Shown: positions 13,801 through 25,893 of the stretch, piece by piece | Position numbering within the stretch: position 1 is the stretch's first letter | Layout: each line of letters begins with the position of its first letter | From: Limnomonas spitsbergensis | Lineage: Eukaryota > Chlorophyta > Chlorophyceae > Chlamydomonadales | Length of the DNA stretch: 64,000 bases | Direction of reading: 5' to 3' | Assembly: GCA_037349105.1 (NCBI GenBank) | Contig: JAYJMM010000022.1 | Location: 992,001-1,056,000 of the forward strand | Program-made: the position numbers and the translations under genes | The notes under the pieces: generated by a model | Databases searched by the model: none | Seen by the model: only the letters and a program-made list of their open reading frames with translations | What the model was told of the DNA's origin: nothing

Positions 13801-16800
13801 CCAAAACACGGGTGTGAGGGAGGGGGCAGGGGGGCAGAACCCTGAACCCTAAACACGGGTGTGAGGGAGGGGGCAGGGGGGCAGAACCTTGACCCTAAAC
13901 ACGGGTGTGAGGGAGGGGGCAGGGGGGCAGAACCCTTAACCCTAAACACGGGTGTGAGGGAGGGGGCAGGGGGGCAGAACTCTTAACCCTAAACACGGGT
14001 GTGAGGGAGGGGGCAGGGGGGCAGAACCCTTAACCCTAAACACGGGTGTGAGGGAGGGGGCAGGGGGGCAGAACCCTGAACCCTAAACACGGGTGTGAGG
14101 GAGGGGGCAGGGGGGCAGAACCCTGAACCCTAAACACATGTGCATGTGATGAGGGCAGGGGGGCACCCTGCACAGGCTTGTGTGCACTGGATGAGTCATG
14201 GAGGCTTCTTGCAGCTTGGATGCTGGATCCAGACTTGACCCCGTTGCTGCTTTCTTGCTTTACTGGTGTGCAGGTGGCATGATCGGGGAGAAGGAGGCGC
14301 ACTGCATATTTGAGTCTGTGGATCATCGGATGCAGGTGCTGGGGGGGGGGGGGAGAGGAATGGGATATTACCAACTCTGGAGGTGCTGGTGAGAAGTGAG
14401 GGTCTCATATAGCCTCACTTCCCTCCTGCACCTCCAGAGTTCTTATACTCTGCTCTAACATTCCCGGTCCCTACAATGCTACGAGAAAATACTGGATCCG
14501 GTTGTCAATTAGGTACTTAAGAGTGTGTGTGGGGGGGAAGTGTTGACGGGTTTCTCGTTACCTGTCAGGTACTTCGTGTTTGATGTAAGTTTCAGTATAT
14601 CTATGTCCGAGGTAGGTACGCGAGAATGGTGTTGGGAGGAGACAAGGTCCCGTGCCCCCTGACGCCTGTTTGGTTTTGGAGTCTGCATGAGCCCGCTAGG
14701 AGAGTGTGAATGGGCTGGGGGGCGGTTGGTGTGTGTGTGTGAGGGGGGGGGGGAGGTCTACCTGTGGCAGGTCCTGCCCCCACCTAGTCCTCTGTCGGGT
14801 GCCCAAGACTGTTCACCATGACTGGAACCCTCCATCGGCCTGTGTTGTTATCCCGCAGGAGATTCGCCGCCGGGGTCCTCAGTGGAGGAAGCAGAGTGTG
14901 CGCGAGATCCTCTCCAACACGCCCTTCCTCAGAGGCACCGACCCAAAGGTAGGATCAGGGGTCAGAGGGTAGGCCTTGGATGAGCTGGAGGCACCAGACC
15001 CAAGTTGGGAACATGTTCATACAATGATGATAACGATGAATGTTTAATTTTGTAAGGTGAGGAGGCAGGCTGTGCAGAGTGGGAATGTGTTAAGGGCAGG
15101 GCACGGCGGAACGGAATAGCATACATTACGGGCAGGCCAGGCTGGACTGGGTGGAGGGGACTGCACTTGTTGCAAGTACTGAGTGCAATGAGACATGATT
15201 GCACACTTCATTAGTTTGGGCAGGAAACATGTGGCACGGTCTCCTCCCAGGCTGGGTCCCAAGGTGATCTCCCAGGCTGGGTCCCAAGGTGATCTCCCAG
15301 GCTGGTCCCAAGGTGATCTCCTAGGCTGGGTCCCAAGGTAATCTCCCAGGCTGGTCCCAAGGTGATCTCCCAGGCTGGGTCCCAAGGTGATCTCCCAGGC
15401 TGGTCCCAAGGTGATCTCCCAGGCTGGGTCCCAAGGTGATCTCCCAGGCTGGGTCCCAAGGTGATCTCCCAGGCTGGTCCCAAGGTGATCTCCCAGGCTG
15501 GTCCCAAGGTGATCTCCCAGGCTGGGTCCCAAGGTGATCTCCCAGGCTGGGTCCCAAGGTGATCTCCCAGGCTGGGTCCCAAGGTGATCTCCCAGGCTGG
15601 GTCCCAAGGTGATCTCCCAGGCTGGGTCCCAAGGTGATCTCCCAGGCTGGGTCCCAAGGTGATCTCCCAGGCTGGTCCCAAGGTGATCTCCCAGGCTGGG
15701 TCTCAGCATGCTGGACTTGATGAGTTGGGAGAAGCGTGTGAGCGGGCGAGGCGTGCAGGCACCAGCACTGGACAGTTTGTAGTGCCTGTTCTGGTGGGTG
15801 CACTTGCATGTGTGCCTGTTCTGGTGGGTGCACTTGCATGTGTGCCTGTTCTGGTGGGTGCACTTGCCTGTGTGCCTGTTCTGGTGGGTGCACTTGCCTG
15901 TGTGCCTGTTCTGGTGGGTGCACTTGCCTGTGTGCCTGTTCTGGTGGGTGCACTTGCCTGTGTACCTGTTCTGGTGGGTGCACTTGCCTGTGTACCTGTT
16001 CTGGTGGGTGCACTTGCATGTGTGCCTGTTCTGGTGGGTGCACTTGCCTGTGTGCCTGTTCTGGTGGGTGCACTTGCCTGTGTACCTGTTCTGGTGGGTG
16101 CACTTGCCTGTGTGCCTGTTCTGGTGGGTGCACTTGCATGTGTGCCTGTTCTGGTGGGTGCACTTGCCTGTGTACCTGTTCTGGTGGGTGCACTTGCCTG
16201 TGTGCCTGTTCTGGTGGGTGCACTTGCCTGTGTGCCTGTTCTGGTGGGTGCACTTGCCTGTGTGCCTGTTCTGGTGGGTGCACTTGCCTGTGTGCCTGTT
16301 CTGGTGGGTGCACTTGCCTGTGTGCCTGTTCTGGTGGGTGCACTTGCCTGTGTACCTGTTCTGGTGGGTGCACTTGCCTGTGTGCCTGTTCTGGTGGGTG
16401 CACTTGCCTGTGTGCCTGTTCTGGTGGGTGCACTTGCCTGTGTGCCTGTTCTGGTGGGTGCACTTGCCTGTGTGCCTGTTCTGGTGGGTGCACTTGCCTG
16501 TGTGCCTGTTCTGGTGGGTGCACTTGCCTGTGTGCCTGTTCTGGTGGGTGCACTTGCCTGTGTGCCTGTTCTGGTGGGTGCACTTGCCTGTGTGCCTGTT
16601 CTGGTGGGTGCACTTGCCTGTGTGCCTGTTCTGGTGGGTGCACTTGCCTGTGTACCTGTTCTGGTGGGTGCACTTGCCTGTGTGCCTGTTCTGGTGGGTG
16701 CACTTGCCTGTGTGCCTGTTCTGGTGGGTGCACTTGCCTGTGTGCCTGTTCTGGTGGGTGCACTTGCCTGTGTACCTGTTCTGGTGGGTGCACTTGCCTG

Positions 16801-19800
16801 TGTGCCTGTTCTGGTGGGTGCACTTGCCTGTGTGCCTGTTCTGGTGGGTGCACTTGCCTGTGTGCCTGTTCTGGTGGGTGCACTTGCCTGTGTGCCTGTT
16901 CTGGTGGGTGCACTTGCCTGTGTGCCTGTTCTGGTGGGTGCACTTGCCTGTGTGCCTGTTCTGGTGGGTGCACTTGCCTGTGTGCCTGTTCTGGTGGGTG
17001 CACTTGCCTGTGTGCCTGTTCTGGTGGGTGCACTTGCCTGTGTACCTGTTCTGGTGGGTGCACTTGCCTGTGTGCCTGTTCTGGTGGGTGCACTTGCCTG
17101 TGTACCTGTTCTGGTGGGTGCACTTGCCTGTGTGCCTGTTCTGGTGGGTGCACTTGCCTGTGTGCCTGTTCTGGTGGGTGCACTTGCCTGTGTACCTGTT
17201 CTGGTGGGTGCACTTGCCTGTGTGCCTGTTCTGGTGGGTGCACTTGCCTGTGTACCTGTTCTGGTGGGTGCACTTGCCTGTGTGCCTGTTCTGGTGGGTG
17301 CACTTGCCTGTGTGCCTGTTCTGGTGGGTGCACTTGCCTGTGTGCCTGTTCTGGTGGGTGCACTTGCCTGTGTGCCTGTTCTGGTGGGTGCACTTGCCTG
17401 TGTACCTGTTCTGGTGGGTGCACTTGCCTGTGTGCCTGTTCTGGTGGGTGCACTTGCCTGTGTGCCTGTTCTGGTGGGTGCACTTGCCTGTGTGCCTGTT
17501 CTGGTGGGTGCACTTGCCTGTGTGCCTGTTCTGGTGGGTGCACTTGCCTGTGTGCCTGTTCTGGTGGGTGCACTTGCCTGTGTGCCTGTTCTGGTGGGTG
17601 CACTTGCCTGTGTGCCTGTTCTGGTGGGTGCACTTGCCTGTGTGCCTGTTCTGGTGGGTGCACTTGCCTGTGTGCCTGTTCTGGTGGGTGCACTTGCCTG
17701 TGTGCCTGTTCTGGTGGGTGCACTTGCCTGTGTACCTGTTCTGGTGGGTGCACTTGCCTGTGTACCTGTTCTGGTGGGTGCACTTGCCTGTGTGCCTGTT
17801 CTGGTGGGTGCACTTGCCTGTGTGCCTGTTCTGGTGGGTGCACTTGCCTGTGTGCCTGTTCTGGTGGGTGCACTTGCCTGTGTACCTGTTCTGGTGGGTG
17901 CACTTGCCTGTGTGCCTGTTCTGGTGGGTGCACTTGCCTGTGTGCCTGTTCTGGTGGGTGCACTTGCCTGTGTGCCTGTTCTGGTGGGTGCACTTGCCTG
18001 TGTGCCTGTTCTGGTGGGTGCACTTGCCTGTGTGCCTGTTCTGGTGGGTGCACTTGCCTGTGTGCCTGTTCTGGTGGGTGCACTTGCCTGTGTACCTGTT
18101 CTGGTGGGTGCACTTGCCTGTGTGCCTGTTCTGGTGGGTGCACTTGCCTGTGTACCTGTTCTGGTGGGTGCACTTGCCTGTGTACCTGTTCTGGTGGGTG
18201 CACTTGCCTGTGTGCCTGTTCTGGTGGGTGCACGTGCCTGTGTGCCTGTTCTGGTGGGTGCACTTGCCTGTGTACCTGTTCTGGTGGGTGCACTTGCCTG
18301 TGTGCCTGTTCTGGTGGGTGCACTTGCCTGTGTACCTGTTCTGGTGGGTGCACTTGCCCGTGTGCCTGTTCTGGTGGGTGCACTTGCCTGTGTGCCTGTT
18401 CTGGTGGGTGCACTTGCCTGTGTGCCTGTTCTGGTGGGTGCACTTGCCTGTGTACCTGTTCTGGTGGGTGCACTTGCCTGTGTGCCTGTTCTGGTGGGTG
18501 CACTTGCCTGTGTACCTGTTCTGGTGGGTGCACTTGCCTGTGTACCTGTTCTGGTGGGTGCACTTGCCTGTGTGCCTGTTCTGGTGGGTGCACTTGCCTG
18601 TGTGCCTGTTCTGGTGGGTGCACTTGCCTGTGTGCCTGTTCTGGTGGGTGCACTTGCCTGTGTGCCTGTTCTGGTGGGTGCACTTGCCTGTGTACCTGTT
18701 CTGGTGGGTGCACTTGCCTGTGTGCCTGTTCTGGTGGGTGCACTTGCCTGTGTGCCTGTTCTGGTGGGTGCACTTGCCTGTGTGCCTGTTCTGGTGGGTG
18801 CACTTGCCTGTGTGCCTGTTCTGGTGGGTGCACTTGCCTGTGTGCCTGTTCTGGTGGGTGCACTTGCCTGTGTACCTGTTCTGGTGGGTGCACTTGCCTG
18901 TGTGCCTGTTCTGGTGGGTGCACTTGCCTGTGTGCCTGTTCTGGTGGGTGCACTTGCCTGTGTGCCTGTTCTGGTGGGTGCACTTGCCTGTGTGCCTGTT
19001 CTGGTGGGTGCACTTGCCTGTGTACCTGTTCTGGTGGGTGCACTTGCCTGTGTGCCTGTTCTGGTGGGTGCACTTGCCTGTGTGCCTGTTCTGGTGGGTG
19101 CACTTGCCTGTGTGCCTGTTCTGGTGGGTGCACTTGCCTGTGTGCCTGTTCTGGTGGGTGCACTTGCCTGTGTGCCTGTTCTGGTGGGTGCACTTGCCTG
19201 TGTGCCTGTTCTGGTGGGTGCACTTGCCTGTGTGCCTGTTCTGGTGGGTGCACTTGCCTGTGTGCCTGTTCTGGTGGGTGCACTTGCCTGTGTGCCTGTT
19301 CTGGTGGGTGCACTTGCCTGTGTGCCTGTTCTGGTGGGTGCACTTGCCTGTGTACCTGTTCTGGTGGGTGCACTTGCCTGTGTACCTGTTCTGGTGGGTG
19401 CACTTGCCTGTGTGCCTGTTCTGGTGGGTGCACTTGCCTGTGTGCCTGTTCTGGTGGGTGCACTTGCCTGTGTGCCTGTTCTGGTGGGTGCACTTGCCTG
19501 TGTACCTGTTCTGGTGGGTGCACTTGCCTGTGTGCCTGTTCTGGTGGGTGCACTTGCCTGTGTGCCTGTTCTGGTGGGTGCACTTGCCTGTGTGCCTGTT
19601 CTGGTGGGTGCACTTGCCTGTGTGCCTGTTCTGGTGGGTGCACTTGCCTGTGTGCCTGTTCTGGTGGGTGCACTTGCCTGTGTGCCTGTTCTGGTGGGTG
19701 CACTTGCCTGTGTACCTGTTCTGGTGGGTGCACTTGCCTGTGTGCCTGTTCTGGTGGGTGCACTTGCCTGTGTACCTGTTCTGGTGGGTGCACTTGCCTG

Positions 19801-22800
19801 TGTACCTGTTCTGGTGGGTGCACTTGCCTGTGTGCCTGTTCTGGTGGGTGCACGTGCCTGTGTGCCTGTTCTGGTGGGTGCACTTGCCTGTGTACCTGTT
19901 CTGGTGGGTGCACTTGCCTGTGTGCCTGTTCTGGTGGGTGCACTTGCCTGTGTACCTGTTCTGGTGGGTGCACTTGCCTGTGTGCCTGTTCTGGTGGGTG
20001 CACTTGCCTGTGTGCCTGTTCTGGTGGGTGCACTTGCCTGTGTGCCTGTTCTGGTGGGTGCACTTGCCTGTGTACCTGTTCTGGTGGGTGCACTTGCCTG
20101 TGTGCCTGTTCTGGTGGGTGCACTTGCCTGTGTGCCTGTTCTGGTGGGTGCACTTGCCTGTGTGCCTGTTCTGGTGGGTGCACTTGCCTGTGTACCTGTT
20201 CTGGTGGGTGCACTTGCCTGTGTACCTGTTCTGGTGGGTGCACTTGCCTGTGTGCCTGTTCTGGTGGGTGCACTTGCCTGTGTACCTGTTCTGGTGGGTG
20301 CACTTGCCTGTGTACCTGTTCTGGTGGGTGCACTTGCCTGTGTGCCTGTTCTGGTGGGTGCACTTGCCTGTGTGCCTGTTCTGGTGGGTGCACTTGCCTG
20401 TGTGCCTGTTCTGGTGGGTGCACTTGCCTGTGTGCCTGTTCTGGTGGGTGCACTTGCCTGTGTACCTGTTCTGGTGGGTGCACTTGCCTGTGTGCCTGTT
20501 CTGGTGGGTGCACTTGCCTGTGTGCCTGTTCTGGTGGGTGCACTTGCCTGTGTGCCTGTTCTGGTGGGTGCACTTGCCTGTGTGCCTGTTCTGGTGGGTG
20601 CACTTGCCTGTGTGCCTGTTCTGGTGGGTGCACTTGCCTGTGTGCCTGTTCTGGTGGGTGCACTTGCCTGTGTGCCTGTTCTGGTGGGTGCACTTGCCTG
20701 TGTACCTGTTCTGGTGGGTGCACTTGCCTGTGTGCCTGTTCTGGTGGGTGCACTTGCCTGTGTGCCTGTTCTGGTGGGTGCACTTGCCTGTGTGCCTGTT
20801 CTGGTGGGTGCACTTGCCTGTGTACCTGTTCTGGTGGGTGCACTTGCCTGTGTGCCTGTTCTGGTGGGTGCACTTGCCTGTGTACCTGTTCTGGTGGGTG
20901 CACTTGCCTGTGTGCCTGTTCTGGTGGGTGCACTTGCCTGTGTACCTGTTCTGGTGGGTGCACTTGCCTGTGTACCTGTTCTGGTGGGTGCACTTGCCTG
21001 TGTACCTGTTCTGGTGGGTGCACTTGCCTGTGTGCCTGTTCTGGTGGGTGCACTTGCCTGTGTACCTGTTCTGGTGGGTGCACTTGCATGTGTGCCTGTT
21101 CTGGTGGGTGCACTTGCCTGTGTACCTGTTCTGGTGGGTGCACTTGCCTGTGTACCTGTTCTGGTGGGTGCACTTGCCTGTGTACCTGTTCTGGTGGGTG
21201 CACTTGCCTGTGTACCTGTTCTGGTGGGTGCACTTGCCTGTGTGCCTGTTCTGGTGGGTGCACTTGCCTGTGTGCCTGTTCTGGTGGGTGCACTTGCCTG
21301 TGTGCCTGTTCTGGTGGGTGCACTTGCCTGTGTGCCTGTTCTGGTGGGTGCACTTGCCTGTGTGCCTGTTCTGGTGGGTGCACTTGCCTGTGTACCTGTT
21401 CTGGTGGGTGCACTTGCCTGTGTGCCTGTTCTGGTGGGTGCACTTGCCTGTGTGCCTGTTCTGGTGGGTGCACTTGCCTGTGTGCCTGTTCTGGTGGGTG
21501 CACTTGCCTGTGTGCCTGTTCTGGTGGGTGCACTTGCCTGTGTACCTGTTCTGGTGGGTGTACTTGCCTGTGTGCCTGTTCTGGTGGGTGCACTTGCCTG
21601 TGCCTGTTCTGGTGGGTGCACTTGCCTGTGTGCCTGTTCTGGTGGGTGCACTTGCCTGTGTGCCTGTTCTGGTGGGTGCACTTGCCTGTGCCTGTTCTGG
21701 TGGGTGCACTTGCCTGTGTGCCTGTGATTTCCATGCGACCCCCCAACAGATTGTGCCTGCGCTGTCCACCCTGTGTCCACACATTATCACACGCACAGGT
21801 TGTCGAGTGGGTGCGTCAGAACTGCATCATGAAGGTGTTTGCCCCGGGGGAGAGCATCTGGTCACCCTGCGAGGAGGAGCCGACCCCCGGCGTCATGGTG
21901 GTCATCAGCGGTGTGGTGCGGCTGGACCTGGAGGTGGAGGACAGGGAGGTGCCTATGTACCTGGGATCAGGTGAGGGAGGGAAAAGGGGGGGGGGGAGGG
22001 GATGGATCTGCGGCGAAGAGTGGAAAACTTTTGTTAGGTCACCCCGCGACCCGGTTAGGGCCAGTACTTGACTGGCCTATTGACACGGGCCCTGGTAGCA
22101 GGAATGATAGTGTGTAGGACTGCCAGGAGTAGGCCAGGAGGTGGCTGGAATGTGGCTGAATGTAGCTGTGCATCGTGGATAGGGGCGCTGGAGGGGGCAG
22201 CGGGGGGGAGAGGGGGGAGAGGGGGGACCGGGAGGCACTGATGTACATGGGATCAGGTGAGCAGGGGGAGGTCTCGGCATATGTTATCAATACATCATGT
22301 AATTGAGGTCCTGACAGGCCTGACGGTCTTTATCTGCTCGAATGCTTGCAAATTGAAGCTGGGAAGGTGCTTCTAAGTTTATCCACCTCCTTTAGACGCC
22401 CCCCCTCCCCGCCCTGTTCTTGCGGCCCGGGACATTTCGCTCATCCAGCTCCCCCCCCCCCCCTCCCTGCTCTTTCCCCTAGGTGGTGTGAGCGGCCTCA
22501 TGTCCCTGGTCCTAGGAGGGGCAACGGTGCCGGGGCTCAGGGTCCTATCTGTCCAGGCTGAGGGCAATGCCATGGAGAAGGGCCCAGTGGCGCTCTTCGC
22601 GCCAAAGTGGGTTTGAAGGGTGAATAGGGAGGGGCTAGGGTGGCCGCCTGACATATAGTAACTCACTGTGGAACATCAGCAAAAAGACAAAGTGCAGATG
22701 AGCCACTATGATCGGAGCAGCAGCGGGCGCACCCCCCCCCCTATGCTGTTTCTGCAAGGTTAGATGAAGAGGCACTTCCATCCATCTGGTCCTCGCTGCT

Positions 22801-25236
22801 GTAGCCCATCTCCCTAGGCACCCCATCCTCCGTGCCCTCCTGGTATGCCCATGCAGTATCCTGATCCAGTGATCAGACGCATCCACAGATCTACATCCAC
22901 AGATCTACATCCACAGATCTACATCCACAGATCTACATCCCTGTGGGCCCCGCTCAATATACGGCATGCACTGGTACATGAATATGCTGAGTAAAGCTCC
23001 TCCCACTCCCGGTTCCCCACTCTCCCTCAGGGAGCTGTTTGCGGCCATTCAGCACTTTAGCCGCGAGGAGCAGCTGGTGACCTACCAACGCCTGGAGCTG
23101 CAGATCTACCGCTCCGGAGCCAGCTTCGTGCTGGATATGCTGCGACACCAGGTGAGGGACAGGGCTGAAAGCGGGGCATGGGGGCAGCGGGAAAAGGTTT
23201 GAAAGGGGGGGGAGCAGGGAGCTTCACCGCTTTGGGTACAGCTTTGTTCTGGACATTCTGCGGAAACAGGTGCGGCAAAGGGCCATGAGTGGGGAGCAGG
23301 GAGCACTAGATATTTTGCCCAAGGGCCAGCTTCGTGCTGGATATGCTGCGACACCAGGTGCAGGAAAGGGCTGAAAGCGGGGCATGGGGGCAGCGGGAAA
23401 GGGACAGATGTGGGGAGCAGGAAGCACGAGATATTTTCCTCAAGGGCCAGCTTCATGGCGGATATTGTGCGTCACTAGGTGCGGTAAAAGCAGGTGAGAG
23501 CACAGAGTAGGCGGTGCTGTACAGCGGGCCAGCAAGGGGCACACCCCTCTCACCCCTCCTCTCCCCCGGACCAACATCACTCTTCTCATACCCCTGGCAC
23601 TTGTCACACTGCCCAACATCCCCCAATCTACTCAAACCCCTGACATTCCCCACACTACTCACACACCTCACACTTTGCAGCACCCCTCACTCTACTCCAA
23701 ACCCCAGATCTCCCTCACACCACTCACACCCTTGACACCCTGTCCCTCCACCCCACCACCACCACCACCCCGATCCTCCCCATCCCTCCACCCCACCCCT
23801 CCCCTCCCCTCCCCTCCCTTCCCCTTTCCTCCCCTCTCCACCCCACCACCACCGCCACCCCGATCCTCCCCGTCCCTCCACCCCACCCCTCCCCTACCCT
23901 ACCCTACCCTCCCCTCTCCACCCCACCACCACCACCACCCCAATCCTCCCCGTCCTTCACCCCTCCCCTCCCCTCCCCTCCCCTTCCTTCCCCTCTCCAC
24001 CCCACCATCACCACCACCCCGATCCTCCCCGTCCCTCCACCCCACCCCTCCCTTCCCCTCCCCTCCCCTCCCCTCCCCTCCCCTCCCCCCCCCCTCCCCT
24101 CCCCACCCTCTGCTCTCAGGTGACCACTCAGCTGGGCGCCTTCATCCGGGGCATGATGCAGGAGGTGGTCTGTGGGCCGATCGGGCCTGCCTCCCTTGGC
24201 GGCCAGCTGGCACGCCGGCAGCGACTGCGCCTGCTGCTGCGGGACGGGCCGCTGCTGGATCTGGAGGAGGGTTACGACTGGGTGGGGGAGCTGCTGTTCA
24301 CCAAGCCGGATGTGGTGAGAGGGGAGCGGGATGAGCAGGGGGGCGGGGAGGGGGGCAGAATATGGGGAAATTAGGGGGAGAGTGGGCGGGGAGAGTGGGC
24401 GGGGAGGGGTGTAGGAGGTAGGGGAGTGGCTGCTGACCTGGTCAGATGTGTTCATGAGGTTTAAGGGTTAAGAGACGGAGAGTAAAATAAGCAGCAGAGG
24501 AGTTGCTATTCACCATGCCGAGTGTGTGGGGAGAGGGAGGGGAGGGGGGCAGAATATGAGGAAGGCGGGCAGTATCGGGGGGGCGGGGAGGGGTGTATGA
24601 AGTGGGGGAGTTGCTGCTGACCAGACCGAATGTGATGAGAAGGGGTAAGGGTTTGGGGGCAGGGGGGGGGGTAGGAAGCCGGGGAGCTGCTGCTGACCAA
24701 GCCGGATTTTGTAAGAGTGTGTGGAGAGATGCAGGCAGCGTGGGAGGGGTGCAGGCAGCTGGGGCCTTGGTGGGCAGATGGTGGGGGCCATACTGCTGCT
24801 CTCTCGGCTACATGAGGGGGAACCTTCCATCGCAGGATGATCCATGCAAACTGCATGTGTGGACGTATGGAAGGTAGCGCTTGTGGCCATGACTGGGGTT
24901 TAGGAGTCTCAGATTCTCCAGCTTTTGTTGGTGGAGCTGCTGCTGCTGCTGCTGCTGCTGCCTCTGACCGCTTCAAGTTACCGGTGTAGGAAACCAGGGA
25001 GCTGCTACTGCTTGTGTAAGTGGAGATGCTAACTGGGTCAAGGCTACTGCTGCTGCTGCTGCTGTTGCTGCCTCTGACTGGGTCAAGGCTACTGCTGCTG
25101 CTGCTGCTGTTGCTGCCTCTGACTGGGTCAAGGCTGCTGCTGCTGCTGCTGTTGCTGTTGCTGCCTCTGACTGGGTCAAGGCTGCTGCTGCTGCTGCTGT
25201 TGCTGTTGCTGCTGTTGCTGCCTCTGACTGGGTCAA

Positions 25237-25267
<31 letters not shown>

Positions 25268-25503
25268 GCCTCTGCCTGGGTCAAGGCTGCTGCTGCTGCT
25301 GTTGCTGCCTCTGACTGGGTCAAGGCTACTGCTGCTGCTGCTGCTGCTGCTGTTGCTGCCTCTGACTGGGTCAAGGCTACTGCTGCTGCTGCTGTTGCTG
25401 CCTCTGACTGGGTCAAGGCTGCTGCTGTTGCTGCTGTTGTTGCCTCTGACTGGGTCAAGGCTACTGCTGCTGCTGCTGCTGTTGCTGCCTCTGACTGGGT
25501 CAA

Positions 25504-25534
<31 letters not shown>

Positions 25535-25590
25535 GCCTCTGACTGGGTCAAGGCTGCTGCTGCTGCTGTTGCTGCCTCTGACTGGGTCAA

Positions 25591-25621
<31 letters not shown>

Positions 25622-25856
25622 GCCTCTGACTGGGTCAAGGCTACTGCTGCTGCTGCTGCCGTTGCTGCCTCTGAATGGGTCAAGGCTGTTGCTGCTGCTG
25701 CTGCAGCTGTTGCTGCCTCTTACTGGGTCGAGGCTGCTGCTGCTGCTGCTGCTGTTGCTGCCTCCGACTGGGTCGATGCTATTGCTGCTGCTACTGCTAC
25801 TGGTACTGCTGCTGTTGCTACTGCTGTTGCTACTGCAGCTGCCACTGACTGGGTCG

Positions 25857-25893
<37 letters not shown>

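Larger units (their letters stand above)
10437..14948 (+). other. Antiporter cytosolic helical region (exons 8-13)
   Basis: Six exons (10437-10523, 10816-10926, 11342-11590, 13198-13342, 14274-14335, 14859-14948) encode the helical part that precedes the nucleotide-binding-like fold. Recognisable pieces are LPEYRMRLLTGLKQYY followed by a short acidic/His segment and EPIDLWSKV, a hydrophobic stretch SAVLVVPVWLLSLHLNRM, the helix PETFQAIQTYRATVTLLSHQ, then GMIGEKEAHCIFESVDHRM, and finally a segment ending in NTPFLRG. This succession is what I know from SOS1-like exchangers of plants and protists. Exon phases agree at every junction. Confidence 0.65.

Noticed and set aside
15044..22071. Several overlapping frames of 2,000+ codons on both strands
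   Set aside because: They are by-products of the 30-bp minisatellite, whose length is divisible by three and which lacks stops in several frames. Coding splice sites of the antiporter flank the array, so it is intron.
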